Shown: positions 10,330 to 19,615, numbered from the stretch's first letter. The stretch is DNA of 64,000 nt from an uncultured Fusobacterium sp. (GCA_900541465.1 UQJY01000001.1:105351-169350); one strand, 5' to 3'. Made by a program: numbers and translations. Notes: generated by a model not told the origin, from the letters alone.

Positions 10330-11208
10330 ATGGAATATACATTAAAAAATGATTTCTTAGAAGTAAAAATAAATAGTTTTGGTTCAGAACTTACAAGCAT
10401 AAAAGATTTAAAAACAGATGAAGAATATGTTTGGCAGAAAGATCCTAAATTCTGGGCTAAATCTTCTCCAGTATTATTTCCTTTTGTAGGAGCAATAAAA
10501 GACAACAGATATTCATATAATGGAAAAACTTATGAATTTTCAAAAAAACATGGTTTTGCAAGAGACTATGAGCATAAACTATTTTCTTCAGGAGATAATT
10601 TTGTAGAATTTGTATTCAGTTCAAATGAAGAAACAAAAAAATTATATCCGTTTGAATTCAATTTCTATATGAAATATATTTTAGATGGAAGAAAATTAAG
10701 ACTTGAATACAGAGTTGAAAATTTAGGAAATGAAGACATGTATTTTTCACTTGGAGCACACCCTGCATTTGCAGCACCTCTAAAAGATGGAATGGATTTT
10801 TCTGATTACTATATTGAATTTGAAAAAAATGAAGAGGGAATTGCAAAAGTTTTAAACGGAGCTTTAATTGCAGCTGGAAAAGAAGAAAATATTTTCAGCG
10901 GAAATATAATGAAATTATCAAAAGACAGATTTATAGATGATGCAATAATATTTGAAAATACAAATTCAAAAACAGTATATTTAAAAAATACAAAAGACAA
11001 AAGAGTTTTAGGATTTAAATATGACGGTTTCAGATATATAGCTTTCTGGAATGTTCCGGGGGCAGAATATGTATGTTTTGAACCTTGGAATGGAATTTCT
11101 GATTATGATAACTGTTCTGGAAAACTTGAAGAAAAAACAGGAATAGAAAAAATAAGCGGAAAAGAAATATATACAAGAGCTATTGAAATCATTGTTTTTG
11201 AAGTTTAA
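10330..11208 (+). CDS. aldose 1-epimerase family protein (LacX/YeaD type)
   Basis: 292 residues of the galactose-mutarotase-like fold. Family features are YVWQKDPKFWAKSSPVLFPF near the N-terminus, the sugar-binding histidine in LGAHPAF (about 141-147), and the C-terminal VCFEPWNGISD. It probably interconverts anomers of a hexose or hexose phosphate; the exact sugar is not known. It starts 12 bp after ogt and is followed by dnaJ. Confidence 0.85.
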   Translation: MEYTLKNDFLEVKINSFGSELTSIKDLKTDEEYVWQKDPKFWAKSSPVLFPFVGAIKDNRYSYNGKTYEFSKKHGFARDYEHKLFSSGDNFVEFVFSSNEETKKLYPFEFNFYMKYILDGRKLRLEYRVENLGNEDMYFSLGAHPAFAAPLKDGMDFSDYYIEFEKNEEGIAKVLNGALIAAGKEENIFSGNIMKLSKDRFIDDAIIFENTNSKTVYLKNTKDKRVLGFKYDGFRYIAFWNVPGAEYVCFEPWNGISDYDNCSGKLEEKTGIEKISGKEIYTRAIEIIVFEV

Positions 11209-11238
11209 TAATAAGTTTGTAGTTTGGAGGAATAAAAA

Positions 11239-12408
11239 ATGAGCAAAAAAGATTATTATGATCTTTTAGGGGTAGAGAAAACAGCCAGTGAAAATGACAT
11301 AAAAAAAGCATACAGAAAACTGGCAATGAAATATCACCCTGATAAATTCAGTAATGCAAGTGAAAAAGAAAAAAAAGAAGCTGAAGAAAAATTTAAGGAA
11401 GTAAACGAGGCTTATCAAGTTCTTTCTGATCCAGACAAGAGAGCTAAATACGACAGATTTGGTCATGCTGCTTTTGAAAACGGAGGAGCAGGAGCTGGGG
11501 GATTTGGCGGATTCAGCGGAGGATTTGAAGGATTTGGAAATGCTGAAGACATATTCTCATCATTCTTTGGCGGAGGCGGAGGTTTCAGCGGTTTCGGCGG
11601 AGGAAGACAGAGAGGACCAGAACCTGGAGCTGATTTAAGAGTTGATGTTACACTTACTCTTGAAGAAGTGGCAAAAGGTGTTGAGAAAGAAATAAATTAT
11701 AGAAGACAGGCAAAATGTAAAACTTGCAACGGAACAGGTGCAGAACCCGGAAGCAATTTAAAAACTTGTGACAAATGTAACGGAACAGGAAAAATTAAAG
11801 TTACTCAAAGAACAGTTTTTGGAAACTTCCAAAGTGTTGAAGAATGTGATAAATGTAAAGGTAAAGGAAAAATCCCTGAAAAGAAATGTAAATCTTGCAA
11901 CGGAACAGGACTTGAAAGAGAAACAGTTAAGAAAACAGTTAAAATTCCTATTGGTATAGAAGACGGACAAAGATTAAGACTTTCTGGAATGGGAGATGCA
12001 AGTACAGAGGGAGGACCAAACGGAGATTTATATATCTTTATTCATGTAAAAGAACATGATTTCTTTGTAAGACATGGTGATGATATTATCTGTGAAATTC
12101 CTATTACATTTGCAAAAGCTGCTCTTGGCGGAGAAATTGATATTCCTACATTAAAAGGAAAGAAAAGTATAAAAATTCCAGCAGGAACTCAAAATGGAAA
12201 AGTATTCAGATTAAAAGGCGAAGGAATAAATAATCCTAGAGCCTATGCTCCCGGAGACCAGCTTGTAAAAATTATAATAGAAGTTCCTACAAATTTAACT
12301 GATGACCAGCAGGAACTTTTAAGAAAATTTGATGAAAGCCTTAAAGATAAAAATTATAAAATGAATAAAAGTTTTATAGAAAGATTTAAGGATTTCTTCA
12401 GAGGATAG
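11239..12408 (+). CDS. dnaJ: Hsp40 co-chaperone DnaJ
   Basis: 389 residues with all DnaJ parts in order: J domain with HPD (YHPDKF, near residue 34), Gly/Phe-rich linker (about 80-128), four CxxCxGxG zinc repeats ([32 protein letters not shown]) and the C-terminal client-binding domains. It stimulates DnaK ATPase. Here dnaK and dnaJ are separated by ogt and an epimerase gene rather than adjacent. Confidence 0.98.
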   Translation: MSKKDYYDLLGVEKTASENDIKKAYRKLAMKYHPDKFSNASEKEKKEAEEKFKEVNEAYQVLSDPDKRAKYDRFGHAAFENGGAGAGGFGGFSGGFEGFGNAEDIFSSFFGGGGGFSGFGGGRQRGPEPGADLRVDVTLTLEEVAKGVEKEINYRRQAKCKTCNGTGAEPGSNLKTCDKCNGTGKIKVTQRTVFGNFQSVEECDKCKGKGKIPEKKCKSCNGTGLERETVKKTVKIPIGIEDGQRLRLSGMGDASTEGGPNGDLYIFIHVKEHDFFVRHGDDIICEIPITFAKAALGGEIDIPTLKGKKSIKIPAGTQNGKVFRLKGEGINNPRAYAPGDQLVKIIIEVPTNLTDDQQELLRKFDESLKDKNYKMNKSFIERFKDFFRG

Positions 12409-12502
12409 TTTTTAAAAATAAAGGGAGATTGAAAAATAACTCTCTCTATGATATACTTTAAATTGAGCAAAATATAAAAATTTCTGGGAGGAAAGTAAAA
12501 GT

Positions 12503-12772
12503 ATGAATGAAATAATGGCTAAATATGGTACTTTCATAATGATTGCTGTTTGGATTGCAATTATATATTTCTTTATGATATTACCAAATAAAAAGAAACA
12601 GAAAAAACAAAAAGAAATGATGGATTCTCTTAAAGAGGGGAATGAAATAGTTACTATCGGCGGAATAAAAGGAACTGTATCATCAGTAGAAGATGATTAT
12701 CTTCAAATAAGAGTTGACAAAGGTGTTAACCTTACAATAAGAAAATCAGCAGTAGCAGTAGTTTTAAAATAG
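12503..12772 (+). CDS. yajC: preprotein translocase subunit YajC
   Basis: 89 residues: short N-terminus, one transmembrane helix (about 9-27, ending YFFMILPNKKKQKK), then the cytoplasmic domain with GNEIVTIGGIKGTV. YajC associates with SecDF-SecYEG. Strong GGGAGG site upstream. A good terminator follows. Confidence 0.94.
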   Translation: MNEIMAKYGTFIMIAVWIAIIYFFMILPNKKKQKKQKEMMDSLKEGNEIVTIGGIKGTVSSVEDDYLQIRVDKGVNLTIRKSAVAVVLK

Positions 12773-12785
12773 TTAAATAAAAATT

Positions 12786-12830
12786 AAAGAGGACAGCTTG
12801 AAAATTTTATTTGATGTTGTCCTCTTTTTT
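12786..12830 (+). terminator. terminator after yajC
   Basis: AAAGAGGACA (12786-12795) pairs with TGTCCTCTTT (12818-12827), followed by more T. It lies between yajC and the amidase gene and argues against an amidase start upstream of 12864. Confidence 0.88.
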
Positions 12831-12863
12831 GTAATTTATGGAATAAATCAGGAGGAAGCAAAA

Positions 12864-13889
12864 ATGCAGAAAAAAATATTTGCTGTATTGCTGTTTTTAG
12901 CAGCAACAATATTTTCGTTTGGATCGGTGGTGGAGAAAGTCAGATTTAATGAATATCCGCCGCAGATGGTTTTTGATTTGAGTGAAGATGCTCCTGTTTA
13001 TTCCACAGATTATGATGAATATAACAGACTTCTTTTTCTGGATATCGGAAATAATTCTTCAGCAAAAGATAAAAATACAAGAAACGGACTTCCTAAATAT
13101 ATAGAAAAAGTTCAGAGAGTAGATTATGGAACTTCCAGCGGATATTTTGTGACACTTAATAAAAATATATTTCACAAAGTTTCTTTAAGAAAAAATCCAA
13201 ACAGAGTTGTTGTTGACTTTTCTAAAAATGCCCAGAATAAACAATATACTGTTGTGATTGACCCGGGACATGGAGGAAAAGATCCCGGAGCAGTAGGAAT
13301 CGGCGGAACAAAAGAAAAAGACATAGCTCTTGCAGTTGGGAAATATCTTCGTGATGAACTTAAAAAAGATTTTAATGTTGTTATGACAAGGGATTCTGAT
13401 GAATTTATAACTCTTACAAACAGAAGCAAGATTTCAAATGGGATAGGTGCAGATTTATTTATAAGTGTTCATATAAACTCTGCTGAAAATTCAAAATTAA
13501 GCGGAATGGAAATATTTTATTTTTCTAAAAAATCTTCTCCTTATGCTGAAAGAATAGCAGAATTTGAAAACAGTGTTGGTGCAAAATATGGTGAAGATGC
13601 AAACAGCATTGTGCAGATAATGGGGCAGATAGCCTATAATAAAAATCAGGAAAAATCAATTAAACTGGCAGAGGGTCTGAACAGAGATCTTTCAGCAAGA
13701 ATGAGAATGAAAGACAGGGGAATTCACGGGGCAAATTTTGCTGTTTTAAGAGGGATAAGCAGTCCGGGAATTTTAATTGAGCTTGGATTTATAAGAAATC
13801 CTGAAGACCACAGAAAAATGACAAACAGAACAAATCAGAAAATAATGGCTCAAAAAATAGCAGAACATGTGAGAAAATATTTTTATTAA
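12864..13889 (+). CDS. N-acetylmuramoyl-L-alanine amidase, AMIN plus Amidase_3
   Basis: 341 residues, exported (signal peptide about 1-20). An AMIN-type targeting domain (about 22-110) precedes a zinc amidase domain starting YTVVIDPGHGGKDPGA, with zinc/catalytic residues in GTKEKDIAL, FISVHINSAEN and LIELGFIRN. It cleaves the bond between MurNAc and the stem peptide, probably in cell separation (AmiC-like). The ATG at 12864 has CAGGAGGAAG before it; the longer open frame reads through the preceding terminator and is rejected. Confidence 0.92.
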   Translation: MQKKIFAVLLFLAATIFSFGSVVEKVRFNEYPPQMVFDLSEDAPVYSTDYDEYNRLLFLDIGNNSSAKDKNTRNGLPKYIEKVQRVDYGTSSGYFVTLNKNIFHKVSLRKNPNRVVVDFSKNAQNKQYTVVIDPGHGGKDPGAVGIGGTKEKDIALAVGKYLRDELKKDFNVVMTRDSDEFITLTNRSKISNGIGADLFISVHINSAENSKLSGMEIFYFSKKSSPYAERIAEFENSVGAKYGEDANSIVQIMGQIAYNKNQEKSIKLAEGLNRDLSARMRMKDRGIHGANFAVLRGISSPGILIELGFIRNPEDHRKMTNRTNQKIMAQKIAEHVRKYFY

Positions 13890-13903
13890 CTTGGGAGAAA
13901 AAT

Positions 13904-14527
13904 ATGTTTAAGAATTTGAAAGAAAAAAATATTAAAAGCAACGAAAAAGTTATTGAAAAATCATCTGAAGAAAAAGCTGTAAAAAATAAAATAACAAAAG
14001 AAAAAATGTATATGATAATGGGAGCAATGTGGATTGCTGCAGTTATCTTAGGATTTATAAATCATAGAATTGAAGAAAGAGCAAAATCTCCGGAAATTGT
14101 TTTTACAAGAACAGATGGAACAGTAAAAGAGGAAAATGATAAAATATATGTTTTTTATCCAAAAGATAACAGCATTACAAATGAAGAAATTATAGTTTCA
14201 AAAGTAAAATCTAAAGATGAGTTTTTAAAAGCAACAATTTTTGAAACTTTGAAAAAACTTGAAGAGGGAAATTTTGTTCCTGAAATAGATAAGAAAGATA
14301 TTGTTTATTATATTTTAGATAAAAAAATATATCTTGATCTTCCAGAAAAGATTTTTGATAATGTGACAAATGCAAAATCAGAACTTCTTATTATTTATTC
14401 TTTTGTAAATTCTCTTACTAATGCAGGGGGGATAGATAGTGTGAGAATTTTAATAAATAATGCTGATTTGGAAAAAGTTAAATATGCAAATTTGCTTAAA
14501 GATTATACATATAAAAAAGATATTTAA
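13904..14527 (+). CDS. GerMN-domain membrane protein
   Basis: 207 residues. A charged cytoplasmic N-terminus, one transmembrane helix (about 36-52, MYMIMGAMWIAAVILGF) and a GerMN-type domain with KIYLDLPEKIFDN and IIYSFVNSLTNAGGIDSVRI. GerMN domains are often found near cell-wall amidases; the adjacent upstream amidase (14 bp gap) supports an envelope role. No precise function assigned. Confidence 0.75.
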   Translation: MFKNLKEKNIKSNEKVIEKSSEEKAVKNKITKEKMYMIMGAMWIAAVILGFINHRIEERAKSPEIVFTRTDGTVKEENDKIYVFYPKDNSITNEEIIVSKVKSKDEFLKATIFETLKKLEEGNFVPEIDKKDIVYYILDKKIYLDLPEKIFDNVTNAKSELLIIYSFVNSLTNAGGIDSVRILINNADLEKVKYANLLKDYTYKKDI

Positions 14528-14542
14528 AATAAGGTGAAAAAT

Positions 14543-15106
14543 ATGGATATAGATAAATTAAGAAAAAAAGTTGAGGAGAAACTTTCAGCAAAAAGATTTA
14601 AGCACGTTTTAGGAGTTGAGGAAATGTGTGTGATTTTAGCTGAAAGAAATGGAGCTGATATAGAAAAAGCAAGAATTGCCGCTCTTCTTCACGACTATAT
14701 GAAAGAAACAAATATAGAAGTTTTAAAAAAGATGTGTAAAGATGTTCCGGAGATAAAAGGATATGAAACTCTCCTTGAAATTCTTCATGGTTTTGCAGGG
14801 GCAATGGCTGCAGAAAAAGAATTTGGAATAAAAGATACTGACATTTTAAATGCTATAAAATATCATACTATCGGCAGAGAAAATATGTCTCTTCTTGAAA
14901 AAATAGTGTATATCGGCGATGCAGTAGAGATAGGAAGAAATTATCCCTGTGTAGATGAAATAAGAGAAGAAACATTAAAAGATTTAGACAGCGGAATAAT
15001 AATGGAAGTTAATAGAAAAATAGAATATTTAAAAGAAAAAGGTGGTATAATACATATAGATACAATTAAGATGAGAGATGATCTTATAAAAAATAAAAGG
15101 AGATGA
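14543..15106 (+). CDS. yqeK: YqeK-family HD hydrolase
   Basis: 187 residues. HD-domain metal ligands are visible in RFKHVLGVEEM, ALLHDYMKE and EILHGFAGA. YqeK enzymes hydrolyse diadenosine tetraphosphate symmetrically. The ATG at 14543 is chosen over an in-frame GTG at 14534 because AAGGTG lies at the right distance. The gene normally sits beside nadD and rsfS; here it lies between a GerMN gene and rnr, 4 bp before the latter. Confidence 0.88.
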   Translation: MDIDKLRKKVEEKLSAKRFKHVLGVEEMCVILAERNGADIEKARIAALLHDYMKETNIEVLKKMCKDVPEIKGYETLLEILHGFAGAMAAEKEFGIKDTDILNAIKYHTIGRENMSLLEKIVYIGDAVEIGRNYPCVDEIREETLKDLDSGIIMEVNRKIEYLKEKGGIIHIDTIKMRDDLIKNKRR

Positions 15107-15110
15107 GAAA

Positions 15111-17240
15111 ATGAACATAGAAAAAGATTTACAGAAATTAAAAAAGAATTTGAACGAGAGAAAAAAATCTTTAACTCTTGATGAAATTTACAGTCTGCTT
15201 GGCTGGTCTCCTAAATTTAAAAAAGAAAACAGAGAAATAGTAAACTCTTGGGTTGAAACAGGGGAAATCGTAAAAAATAATAAAGGAAGATACAATGTGC
15301 CTGAGAATGTGGGAATTGTAAAAGGAACATTTTCAGTGGTAAAAAATAAATTTGCTTTTGTTGATACAGAAGAAGAGGGATTTTTTATTCCCAGAAGAGA
15401 TTTTAACGGAGCTTTAAACGGCGACACTGTTCTCGCAAGAATCAGAGAGAGCAGTTTTAAAGATGGAAAGAGAGAGGGAGAAGTTGTTAAAATCATAAAA
15501 AGAGAAAATGACACTGTTGTTGGAATTTTATCCAAAAGAAAAGATTTTGGTTTTGTTGTTCCTACACACTCTTTCGGACAGGATATATATATCCCGAAAA
15601 AATATTTAAAAATGGCTGAAGACGGAGATCTTGTCCTTGTTAAAATTGATTTCTGGGGAGATAAAGACAGAAAGCCAGAGGGAAAAATTGTTGAAAAACT
15701 TGGAAATCCTTTAGACAGCGATGTTATGATAGAAGCTCTTATTAAAAGAACAGGATTAAATCCGGAATTTCCTGATGAAGTTTTAAGCGAAGCAAGAAAT
15801 ATTAAAACAGAAATTTCAAAAGAGGAATATGAAGGAAGAAAAGATTTAAGAAATCTTTCGATAATAACTATTGACGGAGCAGATGCAAAAGACCTTGATG
15901 ATGCTGTTTATGTTGAAAAACTTGAAAACGGAAACTTTAGACTTATAGTTAGTATTGCAGATGTAAGTCATTATGTAAAAGAGGGAACAGCTCTTGATAA
16001 AGAAGCACTTAAGAGAGGAAATTCAGTTTATCTTGTGGACAGAGTTCTTCCAATGCTTCCAAAAGAAATTTCAAATGGAATATGTTCATTAAATCCAAAT
16101 GAAGATAAACTTACTTTTACCTGTGATATGGAAATTACACCTGAAGGAAAAGTTGTTTCAGCTGATACATATAAATCTGTAATAAAAACAGCTTTTCGTA
16201 TGACATATGACAATGTAAATAAAATTTTTGAAGGGGACGAAGAGGTAACAAAGCAGTATGAAAGCATAAAAGATATGTGTTTTAATATGCTTGAACTTTC
16301 AAAAATAATAAGAGAGGTTAAACATAAAAGAGGAAGCATTGATTTTGATCTTCCAGAAATTCAAGTTGTCCTTGATGAAAATAAAAAAGTAAAATATTTA
16401 AGAAGACGTGACAGAGGAGAAGCTGAAAAAGTAATAGAAGATTTTATGATTGAAGCTAACGAAGCTGTTGCAGAAAAACTTTTCTGGCTGGAAATTCCAA
16501 GCATTTACAGAACACATGAAAAACCAGACAGCGAAAGAATAGAAGCTCTTAATGATGTCCTTGGAAAATTTGGTTACAGAATTCATTCAGCTGAGGGAAT
16601 TCACCCTAAAAAATTCCAGACAATAATAGAAGATTCAAAAGATAAGGGCTTAAGCCTTATAGTTCACAAGATGGTTCTTATGGCTCTTAAACAGGCAAGA
16701 TATACTCCTGAAAATGTTGGACATTTCGGTTTGGCATCAAGTTATTACACACATTTTACTTCTCCGATAAGAAGATATTCAGACCTTATGATTCATAGAA
16801 TTTTAGGTTCAGTTCTTCACGGTTATCCAAAAGAAAAATATATTAAAAAACTTGAGGAAACTCTTGGAGGAATCTGTCTTGCAATTTCTAAAACAGAAAG
16901 AGATGCAATGAAAGCTGAAGAGGAAAGTGTAAAAATAAAAGTTGTAGAATATATGCTTGATAAAGTCGGCGAAGTTTTCAAAGGAACTATTACAGGTTTT
17001 GCTAACAGAAAAGTATTTATTGAAACAGATGAGCTTGTTGAATGTATGTGGGACGTAACAAATTCACCTCACTACTATGAATTTGACGAAGTAAATTATG
17101 CAATGGCAGATAAGGACAGCGGAGAAATATATAATCTTGGAGATAAACTTGATGTTATTGTTGTAAGAGCTGACATGGCTGAACTTGAAGTTGAAGTTGC
17201 ACCATATACAGAAGAATTTATAACAGGACTTAGAAAATAA
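15111..17240 (+). CDS. rnr: ribonuclease R
   Basis: 709 residues. N-terminal winged helix (about 1-70), two cold-shock domains, an RNB catalytic domain with the metal-binding aspartates in TIDGADAKDLDDAVYVE (about 254-270), and a C-terminal S1-like domain (GEVFKGTITGFANRKVF). A 3'-5' exonuclease that degrades structured RNA and non-stop mRNA with the trans-translation system; smpB and ssrA follow, the classic rnr-smpB-ssrA arrangement. Confidence 0.97.
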   Translation: MNIEKDLQKLKKNLNERKKSLTLDEIYSLLGWSPKFKKENREIVNSWVETGEIVKNNKGRYNVPENVGIVKGTFSVVKNKFAFVDTEEEGFFIPRRDFNGALNGDTVLARIRESSFKDGKREGEVVKIIKRENDTVVGILSKRKDFGFVVPTHSFGQDIYIPKKYLKMAEDGDLVLVKIDFWGDKDRKPEGKIVEKLGNPLDSDVMIEALIKRTGLNPEFPDEVLSEARNIKTEISKEEYEGRKDLRNLSIITIDGADAKDLDDAVYVEKLENGNFRLIVSIADVSHYVKEGTALDKEALKRGNSVYLVDRVLPMLPKEISNGICSLNPNEDKLTFTCDMEITPEGKVVSADTYKSVIKTAFRMTYDNVNKIFEGDEEVTKQYESIKDMCFNMLELSKIIREVKHKRGSIDFDLPEIQVVLDENKKVKYLRRRDRGEAEKVIEDFMIEANEAVAEKLFWLEIPSIYRTHEKPDSERIEALNDVLGKFGYRIHSAEGIHPKKFQTIIEDSKDKGLSLIVHKMVLMALKQARYTPENVGHFGLASSYYTHFTSPIRRYSDLMIHRILGSVLHGYPKEKYIKKLEETLGGICLAISKTERDAMKAEEESVKIKVVEYMLDKVGEVFKGTITGFANRKVFIETDELVECMWDVTNSPHYYEFDEVNYAMADKDSGEIYNLGDKLDVIVVRADMAELEVEVAPYTEEFITGLRK

Positions 17241-17256
17241 AAAAGCCTTGGCAGGG

Positions 17257-17337
17257 GAGTGATTTTTAGGGCTGCTGCAGATTTAAAAAATAAAATTTTA
17301 TAAATTGTAAGATACAGTAGTCCTAAAAACTCTTTTT
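17257..17337 (+). terminator. long hairpin terminator after rnr
   Basis: TTTTTAGGGCTGCTG pairs with CAGTAGTCCTAAAAA (two G-U pairs), extended by GAGT / ACTC at the base, then a T run at 17333-17337. It separates rnr from smpB. Confidence 0.75.
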
Positions 17338-17364
17338 AATATAGAAGTATGAAGCGGAGGATAT

Positions 17365-17805
17365 ATGATACTTGCAAATAACAAAAAAGCATACTTTGAT
17401 TATTTTGTAGAGGATACCATTGAAGCTGGGATTGAGCTTGTGGGAAGTGAAGTTAAATCTGCAAAAGCAGGAAAAGTAAGCATAAAAGAAGCATTCGTAA
17501 GAATAATAAACGGGGAAGTTTTTATTATGGGAATGTCAATAGTTCCATGGCAGTATGGAAGTGTGTACAATCCTGAAGAAAAAAGAGTGAGAAAACTTCT
17601 TCTTAATAAAAAAGAAATAAAAAAATTTCATGAAAAAGTTACTCAGAAAGGATATACAATAGTTCCTCTTAATGTTCATCTGTCAAAAGGATATGTAAAA
17701 GTTGACATTGCTCTTGGACGTGGTAAGAAAACTTACGATAAAAGAGAAAGCATAGCCAAAAAAGACCAGAAGAGAGACATGGACAGAATGCTGAAAGTCA
17801 GATAA
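17365..17805 (+). CDS. smpB: SsrA-binding protein SmpB
   Basis: 146 residues, the expected size. Typical motifs ANNKKAYFDYFVEDTIEAGI, LVGSEVKSAKAG and the basic C-terminal tail KRESIAKKDQKRDMDRMLK, which mimics an mRNA codon in the decoding channel. SmpB loads tmRNA onto stalled ribosomes; ssrA follows directly. Confidence 0.97.
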   Translation: MILANNKKAYFDYFVEDTIEAGIELVGSEVKSAKAGKVSIKEAFVRIINGEVFIMGMSIVPWQYGSVYNPEEKRVRKLLLNKKEIKKFHEKVTQKGYTIVPLNVHLSKGYVKVDIALGRGKKTYDKRESIAKKDQKRDMDRMLKVR

Positions 17806-17809
17806 AATA

Positions 17810-17838
17810 TTGATTAAATAAAAAATAAGTGATATAAT
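17810..17838 (+). promoter_or_regulatory. ssrA promoter
   Basis: TTGATT at 17810 and TATAAT at 17833 with a 17-bp spacer, about 25 bases before the mature tmRNA 5' end. Confidence 0.7.
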
Positions 17839-17863
17839 ATAATGCAATAAAAAATTGAATATT

Positions 17864-18213
17864 GGGGATGTAAAGGTTTCGACAGGGCTGGAAGGTCATA
17901 GGTAGCAGGTCAGGCTGACCGCTGTGAGAGGTCAAACTCATCGTTTAGATGGAAACAACGAATACGCTTTAGCTGCTTAATTAAGTCAGCTGCTCCAGTT
18001 TTCTCAAGGTCGTTAAGAGAATTCCAAGGAGTATAACCAAATTTACGGATTACTCAAGATAGAGTCTTGATATTTTGAGGAAATTTAAAAGACTGGTATT
18101 ATCTGTCTGTGTCTGTGCAGTTGGGTGGTACGAGATTAATCACAGAATAAACTTGTAGAAGCTTATGGTGCTTTTAGTTTTGGACACGGGTTCAATTCCC
18201 GTCATCTCCACCA
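17864..18213 (+). ncRNA. ssrA: transfer-messenger RNA (tmRNA)
   Basis: The 5' GGGGATG pairs with CATCTCC before the encoded CCA, forming the tRNA-like acceptor stem; TTCAATTCC near the 3' end is the T-loop. The resume codon is most likely GGA at 17951, giving the tag (A)GNNEYALAA before the TAA ending at 17980. ALAA is the degradation signal. About 350 nt, of normal size. Confidence 0.97.
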
Positions 18214-18274
18214 ATGAAATTAATTACATTTTTTAGATGTTATTTAAAAAATGTGTTTAAATATTTAAAAAAAT

Positions 18275-18326
18275 AAAATCATCTTTAGAATTAAGATTTT
18301 TATCTAATTCAATAAGATGATTTTTT
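18275..18326 (+). terminator. ssrA terminator
   Basis: AAAATCATCTT (18275-18285) pairs with AAGATGATTTT (18314-18324), with an inner GAATTA / TAATTC stem and a T run after it. Confidence 0.85.
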
Positions 18327-18474
18327 GTTTTTCTATATAAATGTGAACTGAAAATAAACTTTATTATTTAAAAATGATAAGAAGCCTTTCCATTTTTTAT
18401 TTTTATTTACAATTATCGAAATATAATGTAAAATAATAAGGTATATTAAAAATTTAAAATGAGGTGGTTTTTAG

Positions 18475-18534
18475 ATGGACACATATTCCCCGCGGAATAT
18501 TTCACTAAAAGAAACTAAAAAATTAAATATCTAG
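18475..18534 (+). CDS. 19-codon leader peptide upstream of corA
   Basis: Open frame MDTYSPRNISLKETKKLNI followed by TAG, preceded by a strong GAGGTGG site seven bases before the ATG. The codons for Y-S-P-R-N-I lie inside a perfect 7-bp hairpin, ATATTCC-CCGC-GGAATAT (18483-18500). The stop codon is directly before the hairpin that can control corA translation, which suggests a regulatory leader rather than a functional protein (inference). Confidence 0.6.
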   Translation: MDTYSPRNISLKETKKLNI

Positions 18535-18535
18535 G

Positions 18536-18580
18536 CTCTTTATCAACTTTCCATGATAGAGAGTTCTAAAATGGAAGGTG
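18536..18580 (+). promoter_or_regulatory. structured corA leader with sequestered ribosome site
   Basis: CTCTTTATCA (18536-18545) and TGATAGAGAG (18554-18563) form a 10-bp stem with one G-U pair. Its 8-base loop, with one more base, is complementary to 18571-18579 (ACTTTCCAT / ATGGAAGGT), which contains the corA Shine-Dalgarno GGAAGGTG. The two structures either compete or form a pseudoknot; both place corA initiation under RNA control, probably coupled to leader translation. Confidence 0.6.
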
Positions 18581-18585
18581 ACTAA

Positions 18586-19557
18586 ATGATTCAAGTTTTT
18601 AAAACTAATCCTATGGATAAACTGGAAAGTATCTATTTCAAAGATGATGAAGAAATAGTAAAAGATGTGTCAATATTCAGAGAAAAAAATACATGGATTA
18701 ATCTTACAGATCCTGCTGATGAAGATATAGCAGCGATACAACAGGCCTTTGATATTCCTGTGGAACATTTAAAAGCAGCTTTGGACGAAGAAGAAAAATC
18801 TCGTTTGGAAATAGACGGAGATATTCTCCTTATTATTATAGATGTTCCTATTCACAGTGAAAAAGACAAATGTTCATTTACTACAATACCCCTTGGTATC
18901 ATAGTTTTAAAAGATAATATTATAACAGTTACAACAGAAAAGTTTCCTCTTATTGATGAATTTGTAAAAGGAAGAATAAAAGGTTTTTTCACATACAAAA
19001 AGACAAGATTTATACTTCAGCTTCTTTTTAGAAATACATCATACTATTTGTATTATCTGAGACAAATAGGACGTGTAAGTGATGTTGTAGAAAATCGTTT
19101 AAAAAAATATATGGAAAATGAGGAACTTATGCTTTTGCTTGAGCTTGAGAAAAGTTTGGTTTATTTTACAACTTCTCTTAAATCAAATGAAGCCGTTCTT
19201 GATAAAATAATGAGAATGCAGCTTGTAAAAAAATATCCTGATGATCTGGATCTTCTTGATGACGTTATTATTGATACAAAACAGGCGATAGAAATGGCAA
19301 GTATCTATTCAAGTATTTTGAGCGGAACAAGAGATGCCTTTTCAACAGTAATGTCAAACAACCTGAACAATGTTATGAAAAGACTTACTTCAATTACAGT
19401 TGTTCTTGCAATTCCGACAATCATCTCAGGAATCTGGGGAATGAACGTTGCAGTTCCTTTTGCTGAAAATCCTTTTGGTTTTGCAGCTGTAATTATAATT
19501 TCAATACTTTTAAGTATTGTTATTACTTATCTGCTTTCTAAAAATAAAATGTTGTAA
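18586..19557 (+). CDS. corA: CorA-family magnesium/cobalt transporter
   Basis: 323 residues. A large cytoplasmic N-terminal domain is followed by two C-terminal transmembrane helices; the family signature GMNV lies at the end of the first (ISGIWGMNVAVPFAENPFGF, about 285-304). It forms pentameric divalent-cation channels. A short leader peptide gene and RNA structure precede it, and a terminator follows. Confidence 0.95.
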   Translation: MIQVFKTNPMDKLESIYFKDDEEIVKDVSIFREKNTWINLTDPADEDIAAIQQAFDIPVEHLKAALDEEEKSRLEIDGDILLIIIDVPIHSEKDKCSFTTIPLGIIVLKDNIITVTTEKFPLIDEFVKGRIKGFFTYKKTRFILQLLFRNTSYYLYYLRQIGRVSDVVENRLKKYMENEELMLLLELEKSLVYFTTSLKSNEAVLDKIMRMQLVKKYPDDLDLLDDVIIDTKQAIEMASIYSSILSGTRDAFSTVMSNNLNNVMKRLTSITVVLAIPTIISGIWGMNVAVPFAENPFGFAAVIIISILLSIVITYLLSKNKML

Positions 19558-19560
19558 AAA

Positions 19561-19600
19561 AAATTGTCAAATATTAAAAAAAATATTTGACAATTTTTTT
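19561..19600 (+). terminator. corA terminator
   Basis: Perfect 15-bp stem AAATTGTCAAATATT / AATATTTGACAATTT with a T run. Its right arm contains the TTGACA box of the tRNA promoter. Confidence 0.9.
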
Positions 19601-19615
19601 ATGTAATGCTATAAT
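19587..19615 (+). promoter_or_regulatory. tRNA operon promoter overlapping the corA terminator
   Basis: TTGACA (19587-19592), 17 bp, TATAAT (19610-19615) with TG one base before the -10 box. Perfect consensus, embedded partly in the terminator stem, 19 bases before tRNA-Gly. Confidence 0.85.

Noticed and set aside
12798-12863. N-terminal extension of the amidase gene
   Set aside because: The extension reads through a clear terminator after yajC; the ATG at 12864 has a strong ribosome site and begins a normal signal peptide.
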